Assembly (NCBI GenBank): GCA_016719945.1
Contig: JADJYE010000018.1
Coordinates: 54,541-118,540, forward strand
Reading direction: 5' to 3'
Length of the DNA: 64,000 nucleotides
Source: Polyangiaceae bacterium
Lineage (GTDB): Bacteria > Myxococcota_A > Polyangia > Polyangiales > Polyangiaceae
The position numbers and the translations under genes were made by a program. The notes beneath the pieces were generated by a model that searched no databases, was not told where the DNA came from, and was given only the letters and a program-made list of their open reading frames with translations. Positions 7,357 through 16,365 of the stretch are shown here, piece by piece; the stretch's first letter is position 1; each line of letters starts with the position of its first letter.

Positions 7357-9321
7357 CTAGAACCCTCCTTCGACGCCGAAGCTCGGGATGGTCACTGGGC
7401 CCACTTCGTTTCCATTGAGCGTCTCCAGGTTCAAGGTCGCGTTGACCATCTCGAGCACGACAGACACCCAGCCGGTCGGGCCGAAGCGCCACTTCTTCTC
7501 GACCCTGAAGTCGAGCCGATAAAAGGGTGGGTCACGCTCGGGAGCGCTCGGCCGATAGAGGTCGGGCAGACCGGCGGGAGCGCTGAGCTGGGGCGCCCCC
7601 GAATACACCGAGAAGCGCAGCCCGCCGCGCCAGCCGCGCGTCATGTCGACGCTGACGGCCGAGTGGAACACGTGGCTGCGATCGAACGCGGCCGGGAACT
7701 TGTAGCCGTCGATGGCCCGCGTCGTGCGAGAGAAGGTGTACGCGATGAACCCCCCGAGGCGCGAGGCGAGCGATCTGCGCAGGTAGAGCTCGAAGCCCTT
7801 CGAGCCGCCGGTGCTGCGAGGGATCTGGGTCGCGTCGTCTCCCGGCGGACGAACCCCGATCGAGTCGGTCATGTTGAGGAACACCGCGTCGAACGCGGTC
7901 GCGGTCGCGGTGATCGACAGGGGCAGGTCGACCTCGACGCCCGCCGACGCCTGGAGCGACCGCTGCAGCCCACCTTGAAGGCTCGCCACCGCGAGGCCCG
8001 GGACCGGCACGATGAACGACGGGGTCTGGTGCGCCATCCCGAGGGCGTGCAGGAGCCTCACGCGCTCGTGGGCCTGAACGACGACCGCGAGCCGAGGATC
8101 AGCGGACATGGCGCTCGCGCCATTGGAGAAGAACATGTCCGCGCGCACGCCGGGGGTCACCAGCACCCGCGGGTGCATCCGCCACTCCACGTCGGCCCAG
8201 AAGCCCGCGGCGGCGTCGTTACGCGGAGGGAAGAGCGAGTCGTAAGCCTCGTTTCCGGGGTCGTCCGGATCGACGTACGGACGCGGGGCCGCGGAGTAGA
8301 GATCCTGCTGGACGTCGAGCCCCGCTCGAAGCGTGAGGTCGTCGCCGAGGGGCTGGCTCAGCTCGACCCGCGACGCGACCGAGACGTCGCGCGTGTTTCT
8401 GCCATCGGCGACGCGGGTCTGGTCGTACCCGAACGTGACCGCCGCGCGCAGCTTCCCGCCCCCGGGCAGGCGCGCGTCGTAACGCCCGTCGACGCGATAG
8501 AACTCGGAGCCGAACAGGACGGTCTCGATCTCGTTCGTCGTCTGCGAGAGGAAGTCGTACGCGCCGAACGCGAACAGGCTGACCCTGTCGCGCGGGGTCA
8601 CGTCGTAGGCCACGCGTGCCTGGTAGTCCCGATAGTCGAGCGTGATCTCCGGGGAGATGAGCGAGAACAGGCCGGCCGTGTACGAGTACCGACCGCCGGC
8701 GAGCGCCGTGAAGCGGCCGTCCTCGGTGCCGCCCTCGACGAGCGCGCCGGCGTCGACGATCCGAAGGACGGCCTCGCCATGCCAGTCGGAGCGAGGCTCG
8801 GTCGCCTCGGCGACGACGACCGCCCCGGCGTAGCGGCCGAAGCGAGCTGGATATCCGCCGGCGTATAGGTCGACGCGCTCGACGATGGCCGGGTGTACGA
8901 CCGAAGGCCCCGCCGCCGCGTGGAATAGGTAGGGGACGCGGACGCCGTCCAGGAAGTAGCCCACGTTGCCCGGAGGCGCACCGCGGACATAGAAGAACGG
9001 CAAACCCGAGACGATCGGCGTGACGCCAGGGAGGATCTCGATCGCGCGGAACGGGTCCCCGAATGCGCCGGGGAGCTGCCTGACCTCGGCGCGCGTGAGG
9101 GACGAGACCGATGGCGGATGTTTGAGGCCTCGCACCTCGACCTCGATCGGGCGAAGCGCGTCGCTCGGCGCGTACCCGTCCGCTTCGTCGCTCTCCTCCG
9201 GGAGGTACTCCTCGCTTGGGATGAGGTCAGGCTCCTCCGCGCGAGCCTCCTTGGCGACAGCCGCGAGCGCAACCGCCGAGAGCCCGGCGAGGAGCCATTG
9301 GGAGGGGCGAGGGGCGGACAT
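7357..9321 (-). CDS. TonB-dependent outer-membrane receptor
   Basis: This 654-residue protein has a Sec signal peptide at the N-terminus (WLLAGLSAVALAAVAKEARA). A plug domain follows, with RAEVRQLPGAFGDPFRAIEI, YVRGAPPGNVGYFLDGVRVP and VERVDLYAGGYPARFGRYAG. The rest is a long region of alternating aromatic and polar residues typical of a 22-strand barrel. It uses ATG 9321; upstream in-frame sequence is not protein-like. The start overlaps the stop of the PEGA lipoprotein gene by one base (TGATG). The transported substrate is not evident. The receptor is unusually short of extracellular loops for a siderophore receptor, and no TonB/ExbBD or siderophore genes lie nearby. Confidence 0.85.
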   Translation of the reverse strand: MSAPRPSQWLLAGLSAVALAAVAKEARAEEPDLIPSEEYLPEESDEADGYAPSDALRPIEVEVRGLKHPPSVSSLTRAEVRQLPGAFGDPFRAIEILPGVTPIVSGLPFFYVRGAPPGNVGYFLDGVRVPYLFHAAAGPSVVHPAIVERVDLYAGGYPARFGRYAGAVVVAEATEPRSDWHGEAVLRIVDAGALVEGGTEDGRFTALAGGRYSYTAGLFSLISPEITLDYRDYQARVAYDVTPRDRVSLFAFGAYDFLSQTTNEIETVLFGSEFYRVDGRYDARLPGGGKLRAAVTFGYDQTRVADGRNTRDVSVASRVELSQPLGDDLTLRAGLDVQQDLYSAAPRPYVDPDDPGNEAYDSLFPPRNDAAAGFWADVEWRMHPRVLVTPGVRADMFFSNGASAMSADPRLAVVVQAHERVRLLHALGMAHQTPSFIVPVPGLAVASLQGGLQRSLQASAGVEVDLPLSITATATAFDAVFLNMTDSIGVRPPGDDATQIPRSTGGSKGFELYLRRSLASRLGGFIAYTFSRTTRAIDGYKFPAAFDRSHVFHSAVSVDMTRGWRGGLRFSVYSGAPQLSAPAGLPDLYRPSAPERDPPFYRLDFRVEKKWRFGPTGWVSVVLEMVNATLNLETLNGNEVGPVTIPSFGVEGGF

Positions 9322-10016
9322 CAGAGCTCGATGTGCGCCGCGCCGCCGAGGACCCCAGGGCCGAGCCAGGGAGCGAAGGAGACGTCCCCCACGGGACGTC
9401 CTTCGCGGGGGCGCGGCACGTCCGGAGCGTCGAACGCGAACAGGACTGCGCCGGTGAGGAAGATCGCGATCCCAGCGCCTGCGCTGACACCGGAGACCAC
9501 GCGGTAGGTGTCGCGCGCCGCGATGGCCTCGTCGTACGCTCGACGCTCCTCGTCGGTCGCGTCGTCGGCTACCTCGAGGTCTTGGGCGCTGCGATGCTCG
9601 ACCACCGACAACACGCCGAACACGATGCCCGTCGCGACGCCCGCGCCCCCGACGCCCATCGACGCCCAGGCCCACTTGCGCTGAGCGGTCTCGCGGAGGT
9701 CCACCAAGATCTGTCGGGGGTGCCCACGCTCGAGCACCACTTGCTGCTCATGAGCGTGATGACCGTCCAGCGTGACGGCGAGGTGGTGGACGCCGGGCTC
9801 GGCCTCCACGGGCTTGGGGAGCGGAGCCTTGCCCACCTCGATCCCGTCGACATGGACCGCCGCCCCTTGGGTCGCCTCGACGACGAGCCTCGCGGGAAGC
9901 GGGCCTGCGCTCGGGGCGACGACCGCAGGCGTCGCGCTGCAACCGAGCGAGCCCGTGAGGGCGAGTGTGACGGTCCACCGCGAGGGCGAACGGCTCGCCG
10001 ACCATCGTGCTGCCAT
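9321..10016 (-). CDS. PEGA-domain membrane lipoprotein
   Basis: This 231-residue protein has an N-terminal hydrophobic stretch ending in a lipobox-like TGSLGC. A PEGA domain follows (LVVEATQGAAVHVDGIEVGK, then EPGVHHLAVTLDGH), then two hydrophobic segments (GVGGAGVATGIVFGVLSVV and GVSAGAGIAIFLTGAVLFAF) separated by a charged stretch. PEGA modules are surface or cell-wall associated beta domains common in Myxococcota. It is the first gene of the three-gene operon with the TonB-dependent receptor and the EF-hand-like lipoprotein. The start at 10016 is the ATG before the hydrophobic leader. The 5' end slightly overlaps the untranslated leader of the divergent glycosidase-like gene. Confidence 0.7.
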   Translation of the reverse strand: MAARWSASRSPSRWTVTLALTGSLGCSATPAVVAPSAGPLPARLVVEATQGAAVHVDGIEVGKAPLPKPVEAEPGVHHLAVTLDGHHAHEQQVVLERGHPRQILVDLRETAQRKWAWASMGVGGAGVATGIVFGVLSVVEHRSAQDLEVADDATDEERRAYDEAIAARDTYRVVSGVSAGAGIAIFLTGAVLFAFDAPDVPRPREGRPVGDVSFAPWLGPGVLGGAAHIEL

Positions 10017-10075
10017 GGCCCCGAACCATGGCTCAACAGCAGCGGTCGGGCCACCTCGCGATACGCTCCGCGAGC

Positions 10076-11128
10076 ATGAGCCTCAGGCTCGCTCCCCTCG
10101 CGCTCGTGCTCACTGCCTGCGGCGGCGGAGGCGACGCGATCGGGTCTTCGGGGTCCACGTCGAGCTGGGCGACCGCGGTCCCTATCGTCGCATCGAGCGG
10201 ACCCAGCTCGACCCAGACGAAGTTGCGAGGCCGGGTGACGATGGACCCACTCGGAGCGCCCATCCTCCCGGCGCCCGCGCCGGACTGGCACGTGAACGAT
10301 CACACCTTCGTCCGGGATCGCGAAGGCCGGTGGCGAATGTTCGGCATCGTAGCGGCCAACCCACCTCGCCCGAAGCCCACGCCGGCAGAGGGGGCACGCA
10401 AGGGCCCCTCGTTCGGGCACGCCGCGTCCGACAGGCTGACCTCCGGGTGGAGCTTCCGCGAGGACCGCCCCTTCCACGAGAAGCACAAGGAAGGCTCGGT
10501 GCTGTGGGCGCCCCACGTCGTGTGGGACGGCTCTCGCTACCACATGTTCTACACGTCGGGCGGCGACCCCAGCGCGTTCGTGATCTCCCACCGCACGTCG
10601 CCCGACCTCTCGCAATGGTCGAAGGCGCAAGAGGTGTTCACGGACGGGTGGCAGGGGCGCGACCCGATGGTGCTTCGCCTGCCGACCAACGAGTGGGCGA
10701 TCTACTACACAGCGACAGAGGACCCGACCCGCGCCAGCCCCCACGTCGTGGCGGTCCGAACGAGCTCGGATCTCGAGCGCTGGAGCGAGCGAAAGATCGT
10801 CTTCACCGACCCGCACGTGGGGAAGGGCTACGGCCCTACGGAGTCTCCGTTCGTGGTCGCGCGCGACGGCTGGTACTACCTGTTCATCGGCCCGCGCCCC
10901 TACGACGCGCCGGGCCCCGGTCGACCCAACTGGGAGCATCCAGGCTACGTCGGGAGCGACGTCTTCAAGAGCCGCTCCTTCGATCGCTTCACCGACGCCG
11001 ACTTCGTCGGCCACCTCGCCGTGCACGCCGCCGAGGTCGTGCAGGACGTAGATGGGCGCTGGTACGTCTCGTCCGCGGGGATCCGGCAGGGCGGGCTCTA
11101 CCTGAGTCGTCTCTTCTGGGACGACTGA
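10076..11128 (+). CDS. Secreted five-bladed beta-propeller glycosidase-like lipoprotein (GH43-like)
   Basis: This 350-residue protein has a lipoprotein signal (MSLRLAPLALVLTACGGG) and a short Ser-rich linker. Five blade-like repeats follow, each with a W-Y or Y-F pattern: DREGRWRMFG, VWDGSRYHMFYT, PTNEWAIYYTA, RDGWYYLFIG and DVDGRWYVSSAG. Acidic residues occur where GH43-type enzymes place their catalytic triad: VNDHTF, GRDPMV and TESPF. This makes an extracellular glycoside hydrolase plausible, perhaps arabinan- or fructan-acting. The family could equally be GH32 or GH117. ATG 10076 is selected because it begins the signal peptide. It is divergent from the PEGA gene. Confidence 0.65.
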   Translation: MSLRLAPLALVLTACGGGGDAIGSSGSTSSWATAVPIVASSGPSSTQTKLRGRVTMDPLGAPILPAPAPDWHVNDHTFVRDREGRWRMFGIVAANPPRPKPTPAEGARKGPSFGHAASDRLTSGWSFREDRPFHEKHKEGSVLWAPHVVWDGSRYHMFYTSGGDPSAFVISHRTSPDLSQWSKAQEVFTDGWQGRDPMVLRLPTNEWAIYYTATEDPTRASPHVVAVRTSSDLERWSERKIVFTDPHVGKGYGPTESPFVVARDGWYYLFIGPRPYDAPGPGRPNWEHPGYVGSDVFKSRSFDRFTDADFVGHLAVHAAEVVQDVDGRWYVSSAGIRQGGLYLSRLFWDD

Positions 11129-11209
11129 CCGGGCCGCCGCGACGGCTGAGCCTTGGCGCTGCGTACGGAACTTAGAGCCAGTGGGCGCTCGCTGTAGTAC
11201 TTGCGTTCG

Positions 11210-11476
11210 ATGAGCATCGGGAAGAACCCCTACGTGCCGAAGGCACAGCAGGCCGAGCAGAAGGCCGCCACCGCGCCGGACGACGCCACGAAGATGCGCG
11301 CGTACCGCGACGCCGCGCACCAGTGGGAGCGCGCAGCGACGAGGGAAGGCCCTGGGAAGCGCCGCGACGAGTACGAGCAGTACGCCGACAAGAACCGAAG
11401 GCTCGCCAACGGAGAGATCTCGGCAGACGAAGAGGCCGCCCTGGCCGCCGCCGTCGACCCCAAGACGCTCAACTGA
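11210..11476 (+). CDS. Small charged hypothetical protein
   Basis: This 88-residue protein starts at ATG 11210. It is helical and highly charged, with AQQAEQKAATAPDDATKMRA and a later RDEYEQYADKNRRLANGE. No signal peptide, membrane segment or known domain is visible. It lies 81 bases after the glycosidase-like gene and has a normal high-GC codon pattern, which supports it being real. A function cannot be assigned; a small cytoplasmic coiled-coil protein is the most that can be said. Confidence 0.5.
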   Translation: MSIGKNPYVPKAQQAEQKAATAPDDATKMRAYRDAAHQWERAATREGPGKRRDEYEQYADKNRRLANGEISADEEAALAAAVDPKTLN

Positions 11477-11623
11477 GCGGCACAGCAGCCGGCGCGAAGG
11501 CGCCACCTGGCCCTCCGAGTCCACAAGGTCGACGCCAAGACGCTGTCGATCGACGTGGAGCTCTGAGGCGGCGCTTCCGGGCCGGGGCGACCAGCGTCGC
11601 CCGCTCGGCTCGCGACGCAGCGC

Positions 11624-12919
11624 CTACGGAATGACCTGATCGCCGATCGTCGAGCTCGTCACGACGATCGGCGTGTCGTCGTGCCCGCTGATCTGCGGGT
11701 ACGTCGGGTACCAGGTGCCGCCCGTGTTGTTCGTGATGTTGGAGCTGTCGATCTGGATGTCCCCCGTGTGGTCGTTGGTGACGAAGAAGATCGCGCTGCC
11801 GTGTTGGATCACGTCGTTGTGCTCGATGCGGGTGCCGCAGAGCTCGAGGGTCATCGTGTTGCCGTCGTTGTAGATGGCCCCCCCGCTGCCGCCGCCCGGG
11901 GTGCCCGGCTGCGCGGGGTTTCCGCCGTTGCCAATGGCGTGGTTGTGGGAAAAGAGGCTGTTGATGAGGGTCCACGACACGCCGATGCTGCTGATTCCGC
12001 CGCCGTTGGAGCAGGTGTTGCCATACCCGTCGGCCCCGCCGAAGGTGCTGTCGACGACGTAGATGGGCAGCCCGTTGTATTGGCTGAAGGCTCGCACGCC
12101 GGCGCCGCCAATGTCGGGCCCGGTGCTCGCGCAGACATTGTTGAAGAAGCGCGAGCGGACGATCTTCAGCCGTCCGCCGCGCGCCCAGACCGCCCCACCC
12201 CCGTCGTATTCGCTCTCCGCCGACGAGTCCCCGTCGACGAAGGTGAGGTTCTGGAGCGTGAGCCGCGGATGATCTTGGTTGTCGCAGCTCGCGGTCGTCC
12301 AGACCTGGTCCTGGTCACAAGTGTTCATGTAGAGGATGCGCCGCTGGCCGCCGCCGCTCAACGTCACGAGGCCTCCGCCGTCGATGACGATGTTGGGGCC
12401 TGTGTCGTTGAAGATCTTCGCCGTCTCCTCGAGCACGATGGTGATCGGCTCGGGGCCGCAGTCGAACGTGATCACGCCGCCGTTGGCGACAGCGCTCACG
12501 ACGGCGTCCGACGAACAGCTCTGCGGCGTCCCGTCACCGACGACCGTCGTCGGATTGGAGACGTCCTCGAGCCCCGCTCCCGCGGGGACCGCGCACGTGG
12601 CCTCGGGGTTCGGGTTGCCCGCAGGCGGCCCCTCGATGGGGTTCGTCCCCCCGCCGCTGCCACCGGTCGCCCCGGCGCCGGAGCCATCACCCCCCGCCGA
12701 GTCGCCCCCGGAGCCGTTGCCGCCCGATGCGCCGGCCCCCTCACCGACGCCCCCGGTCCCATTGGCCCCAGAGCCGTTCGTAGCGCTTCCTCCTGCGCCC
12801 GCGCCCCCTTGGGCGGCGTCGTCGCCGCAGCCTGCGACGCCGGCGAGAGCCAACGCGGCTGCGGCCAAGGCGCCATAAGAGATCGCTCGCCGAGACGCGT
12901 CACCGCTTCGCTGGATCAT
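11624..12919 (-). CDS. Lipoprotein with right-handed parallel beta-helix
   Basis: This 431-residue protein has an N-terminal export signal and lipobox (ALALAGVAGCGDD). A linker of about 60 residues made almost only of Gly, Ser, Ala and Asn follows, then a beta-helix with repeated short strands: NIVIDGGGLVTLSGG, LTLQNLTFVDGD, LKIVRSRFFNNV and GDIQIDSSNITNN. The pattern matches the pectin-lyase-like or CSLREA/polymorphic-outer-membrane type surface proteins abundant in Myxococcota. No catalytic residues can be identified, so binding or structural roles are as likely as polysaccharide lyase activity. ATG 12919 begins the signal peptide; the in-frame stretch upstream is not protein-like. Confidence 0.7.
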   Translation of the reverse strand: MIQRSGDASRRAISYGALAAAALALAGVAGCGDDAAQGGAGAGGSATNGSGANGTGGVGEGAGASGGNGSGGDSAGGDGSGAGATGGSGGGTNPIEGPPAGNPNPEATCAVPAGAGLEDVSNPTTVVGDGTPQSCSSDAVVSAVANGGVITFDCGPEPITIVLEETAKIFNDTGPNIVIDGGGLVTLSGGGQRRILYMNTCDQDQVWTTASCDNQDHPRLTLQNLTFVDGDSSAESEYDGGGAVWARGGRLKIVRSRFFNNVCASTGPDIGGAGVRAFSQYNGLPIYVVDSTFGGADGYGNTCSNGGGISSIGVSWTLINSLFSHNHAIGNGGNPAQPGTPGGGSGGAIYNDGNTMTLELCGTRIEHNDVIQHGSAIFFVTNDHTGDIQIDSSNITNNTGGTWYPTYPQISGHDDTPIVVTSSTIGDQVIP

Positions 12920-12980
12920 CGCACCAAGGTACAGCGCGCGACGTGCGCGGGCTACGCCGCGCGTGGCGCGCGACGTGCGG

Positions 12981-13706
12981 TCACCGGCTCGCCGAGGCGA
13001 GGAGGTCCTCGGCCAGCCGACGAGCCTCACCCAGGATGGGTCGTCCGTGGCCGGCGAGCAGGTTGTCGTAGTCGAGCGCCGCGGCGTGCAGCGCACGCAG
13101 TGACGCGAGCGCCTGATCGAGGTCCACGGCGTAGTCGGGGTGAGGCAGCGTCATGCGCTGAGCCACGGTGAGCGGGGGAACCGCCGCGAGCAAGGCGTCT
13201 CCCGACAGCAAGCTGCGCGTGCCCACATGGCGGTACAGCACCGAGCCCTCGGTGTGGCCCGGAGCGTGGTGAACCTCGAGGCTGCCGATCTGCTCGCCTC
13301 CGGCGAGCGCCACATCGACCGGGACCGTCGTGCGCGTGTGGTTCTCGATCTGGGCGAACGCCCAGGCGATCGGATCTCCGCTCGACGGCTCGAGGCGGGG
13401 TGCGCGCTGTCGGCCCTCGAGCACCTCCGCGTCGGCGCGGTGCGCGAAGACCCGGAGCCCGAAGGTACGGCGCAAGAACGCCGCGTTCCCGGCGTGGTCG
13501 GAGTGGCGGTGGGTCAACAGCACGCCGCTCACCTCGCCCGGCAGAAAGCCGCTGCGCCTCAGCCCCGCGAGCAGCAGCGGTCGCTCGAGCACGTGCCCCG
13601 AGTCGATGATCCAGCGGTCACCTGACCCACCGTCCAGCAGGAACACGTTGGAAACGAGGAGCCCGCGCACGCGGAGGAGGGGGCCGACGACGGGGCGCGC
13701 GTGCAC
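12981..13706 (-). CDS. Metallo-beta-lactamase-fold hydrolase
   Basis: This 241-residue protein has the MBL signature THRHSDHAGN (HxHxDH), a downstream zinc-ligand His in HHAPGHTEGS, an Asp in LLSGDALL and a final LAGHGRP. It resembles glyoxalase II-like and general MBL hydrolases. No signal peptide is present, so it is probably cytoplasmic. The start is GTG 13706, just before ARPVVGPLLRV. The substrate is unknown; a thioester such as S-lactoylglutathione or an acyl lactone fits the family. Confidence 0.8.
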   Translation of the reverse strand: MHARPVVGPLLRVRGLLVSNVFLLDGGSGDRWIIDSGHVLERPLLLAGLRRSGFLPGEVSGVLLTHRHSDHAGNAAFLRRTFGLRVFAHRADAEVLEGRQRAPRLEPSSGDPIAWAFAQIENHTRTTVPVDVALAGGEQIGSLEVHHAPGHTEGSVLYRHVGTRSLLSGDALLAAVPPLTVAQRMTLPHPDYAVDLDQALASLRALHAAALDYDNLLAGHGRPILGEARRLAEDLLASASR

Positions 13707-13893
13707 GCTCGGTCAGTCCTCGCCGAGAAGGTCGCGCCGGTTCGCGGGCAAGTTGGTGACGCCGTGTTCCATGGCGGGGGCTCGTAACCCGGCGCTCCGC
13801 TGGGCGCGACTTCGGTGTCAGGCCACGTCGCGTCGAGCCGCCCATTTCCCGTGCGGAATCCTGCGTGGCACACCGCCTGCTTGTCAGCGCGCC

Positions 13894-14568
13894 ATGCCCC
13901 GTCGAGCCGCGCCCTCTCGCCGTACCGCTCGGGGCGCCGCCGCGCTCGCGTTCGCGACCTGCCTCGTGGGGACGACGGCCTTCGCGCAGGACGCACCCGA
14001 TTCGGCCGACGACGACTCGGGGTGGGAGATCGGGGATGGCTCTGCGGCCCCGGGCGAGCTCGAAGCCGACGAAGAGGGGCCGTCGCCGCCGGCGGTCGAG
14101 GGCGACGCGCCGCGCGAGAGCCCATCGGCACCTCCAGCTCCCGGCGCGCCGGCCGAGCCGATCATCCTCGTCCCGGTGCCTGGCATGGCCCCACCCCCGG
14201 GCTTCGTCGAAGACAAGTACTCCAACGAGAAGCTGCTGGTTGGGGGCATCTTGTCGACTCTGGGAGGACAGATCGGCTCGATCGCGCTCTCGGCTGCGCT
14301 CGTCATGGAGTCGAATGCCCCGAGCGAGATCATGGCCCTCGGGTTTCTACCGATCGCGGGCCCGTTCGCGCTGACCGCCTACGAGCCGGTCGAGACGTTC
14401 GCGCGTCCGCTGTACGCGCTGCTCGGCCTCGCTCAGGCGACCGGGCTCGCGCTGGATGTCGCCGCCGGCTTCAGCCCGCAGCGGCTATGGAAGGCCGCGC
14501 CCGGTCAGCCGGTCCCGGTCACGGTGAAGGCTGGCCCGACCGCGGTGAGCGTGAGCGCGTCGTTCTAG
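13894..14568 (+). CDS. Exported hypothetical protein with hydrophobic C-terminal half
   Basis: This 224-residue protein starts at ATG 13894 with an Arg-rich N-terminus and a signal peptide (ALAFATCLVGTTAFAQ). An acidic, Pro/Ala-rich linker follows, then a segment with hydrophobic stretches (LVGGILSTLGGQIGSIALSA and MALGFLPIAGPFALTAY). The layout is a mature linker plus a membrane-associated domain. No family is recognised. Its last 50 bases overlap the 3' end of the convergent LysR gene. Confidence 0.5.
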   Translation: MPRRAAPSRRTARGAAALAFATCLVGTTAFAQDAPDSADDDSGWEIGDGSAAPGELEADEEGPSPPAVEGDAPRESPSAPPAPGAPAEPIILVPVPGMAPPPGFVEDKYSNEKLLVGGILSTLGGQIGSIALSAALVMESNAPSEIMALGFLPIAGPFALTAYEPVETFARPLYALLGLAQATGLALDVAAGFSPQRLWKAAPGQPVPVTVKAGPTAVSVSASF

Positions 14569-15484
14569 CGCGGCCTGCCGCGCACCAGGCGGGGAGCTCG
14601 CGGACGAGGTGGTCGACGAGCGCCCTCACCCTGCGCGGCATGAGCTTCCGCTGCGGGTAGCAGACGCTCACCCGAGGACCCGCCGCGACGTGATTCTGTA
14701 GCAGCGCTACCAGGTGCCCGCTCGCCAGGTCGGCCTCGACGACGTGGCGCGGGACGACCGACACCCCCGCGCCCCGACGAACGAGCTCCGCGACCGCGTC
14801 GATCGAGTCGCTCTCGAAGGCCACGCTGGACGGCGCGAAGAGGACGGTGCTCCCGCGGTGCTCGAACGGCCATGGGTAGCGTTGACCTGTCTCTGCGACG
14901 CGAAACACGACGGCGGGCCACGCGGCCAGCTGATCGACCGCGCGAGGTGGGCCGTGTTGCTCGACCAGCGCTGGCGCGGCCACCGCGACCAGCGGGAGCT
15001 GGCCAACCGAGCGCGCGACGACCGACGTGTCTGGGAGCGGGCCGATGCGCACGGCGACGTCGATCGGTCTCGCGACGAGATCTTCGACGCGGTCGCCCAG
15101 CGTGAGCTCGACGGTCACCTCGGGGTTCTGCGTCCGAAAGGCCATGAGGGTGGGGACGAGCACGTCACGACCGAACGCGGCGGAGCCCGAGATCCGCACC
15201 GCGCCAGCGAGCCCGCTGTCCTGCTCGCTCGCCGCGTCGAGCGCATCGCCCATTGCCCTGATCGGCCCCGCGCAGCGGCCGACGAGGGCGAGGGCGGCGT
15301 CCGTGAGGACCACCCTTCGCGTCGTGCGTCGCGCGAGGCTCGCGCCCAGCCTGGCCTCCAGCTGCGCGATCGAGCGGCTCACCGCGGCGCGGGTCACGCC
15401 GAGGCGCCGCGCAGCTGCAGCGAAGCCGCCCTCGTCGTGCACCGCGAGCAGCACCTGGATGGCCCTGAGATCGTGCGCTTCCAT
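14519..15484 (-). CDS. LysR-family transcriptional regulator
   Basis: This 321-residue protein has a classical LysR winged helix (LRAIQVLLAVHDEGGFAAAA, then GVTRAAVSRSIAQLEARLGA) and a periplasmic-binding-protein-like sensor domain (VRISGSAAFGRDVLVPTLMA). ATG 15484 is the natural start of the HTH domain. The C-terminus runs about 20 residues beyond the usual end in Arg/Ser-rich sequence that overlaps the convergent gene. It is divergent from an F420/NADP-type reductase gene with a shared 98-base intergenic region, the usual arrangement for a LysR regulator and its target. The inducer is unknown. Confidence 0.85.
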   Translation of the reverse strand: MEAHDLRAIQVLLAVHDEGGFAAAARRLGVTRAAVSRSIAQLEARLGASLARRTTRRVVLTDAALALVGRCAGPIRAMGDALDAASEQDSGLAGAVRISGSAAFGRDVLVPTLMAFRTQNPEVTVELTLGDRVEDLVARPIDVAVRIGPLPDTSVVARSVGQLPLVAVAAPALVEQHGPPRAVDQLAAWPAVVFRVAETGQRYPWPFEHRGSTVLFAPSSVAFESDSIDAVAELVRRGAGVSVVPRHVVEADLASGHLVALLQNHVAAGPRVSVCYPQRKLMPRRVRALVDHLVRELPAWCAAGRARTTRSRSPRSGQPSP

Positions 15485-15499
15485 TGTCAATCTTGGCTC

Positions 15500-15510
15500 A
15501 CCAGTCTGGT
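15500..15510. promoter_or_regulatory. Palindrome in the LysR/reductase intergenic region
   Basis: A perfect 11-base palindrome, ACCAGTCTGGT, lies 15 bases outside the LysR start codon and 72 bases before the reductase start. It sits between two TTGTCA repeats (about 15485-15490 and 15517-15522). It is a plausible LysR binding site. It does not match the general T-N11-A box well, so the assignment rests on position and symmetry. Confidence 0.35.
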
Positions 15511-15582
15511 TCTTTATTGTCACATTCTCTTCGCCACCTGGCGAGCTACGTTCAGGGGGCGAAACGAAGAAGGAGGACGGAC

Positions 15583-16263
15583 ATGAAGATCGGTGTGCTC
15601 GGGACTGGTGTCGTCGGACAAACCCTCGCGGCCAAGCTCGTGGCCCTCGGCCACGACGTGGTGATCGGCACGCGCGATCCCGCCGCGACGCTCGCGCGGA
15701 GCGAGAAGGGACCCTTCGGGAGCCCACCGTTTCGTGAATGGCACGCGGCGAACCCGAAGGTGAAGCTCGAGGCGATGGCCGCGGCGTGCGCTCACGCGGA
15801 GCTCGCGTTCAACGTGCTCGCGGGTCAGGCGTCGGTCGAGGCCCTGCGGGGCGCCGCAGACGCCCTCGCCGGCAAGGTCCTGATCGACGTCGCGAACCCG
15901 CTCGACTTCTCGAAGGGGATGCCGCCTTCGCTCTCCGTCTCGAACACCGACTCGCTCGGCGAACAGATCCAGCGAGCGCTGCCGCGCACCAAGGTAGTCA
16001 AGACGCTCAACACGGTGAACGCCCTCTTGATGGTCGACCCCGGCCAGCTCGCCGGCGGCGACCACACGATGTTCATGAGCGGTGACGACGCCGACGCGAA
16101 GGCCATGGTCAGCGGCTTCCTGAAGGAGAGCTTCGGCTGGAAGGACGTCGTCGACCTCGGGGACATCACGACCGCGCGCGGCACCGAGATGTATCTGCCG
16201 CTGTGGGTGCGGCTGTACGGCTCGTTGAAGACGCCGATGTTCAGCGTCAAGCTCGTCCGCTGA
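15583..16263 (+). CDS. NAD(P)-binding reductase, F420H2:NADP oxidoreductase-like
   Basis: This 226-residue protein starts at ATG 15583, nine bases after a strong ribosome-binding site (AAGGAGG). A Rossmann motif (IGVLGTGVVGQTLAAKL) opens the protein, and the second-strand end VIGTRDP suits NADP. Further on it has VLIDVANPLDFS, KTLNTVNALLMVDP and a TTARGTEMYLPLWVRLYG tail. This matches the NADPH-dependent F420 reductase / NAD(P)-binding domain family, many of whose bacterial members act without F420. The substrate is not clear. It is divergent from the LysR gene and probably controlled by it. Confidence 0.75.
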   Translation: MKIGVLGTGVVGQTLAAKLVALGHDVVIGTRDPAATLARSEKGPFGSPPFREWHAANPKVKLEAMAAACAHAELAFNVLAGQASVEALRGAADALAGKVLIDVANPLDFSKGMPPSLSVSNTDSLGEQIQRALPRTKVVKTLNTVNALLMVDPGQLAGGDHTMFMSGDDADAKAMVSGFLKESFGWKDVVDLGDITTARGTEMYLPLWVRLYGSLKTPMFSVKLVR

Positions 16264-16365
16264 GGGCTGACCCGCGCCAGCGAACCATGACACGACCGTC
16301 ATAAAATCATCCAAGGCTCCGTATCGTGAGCTTTACGGATGAGTTTGCTGGCTTACAGTCGTGTC

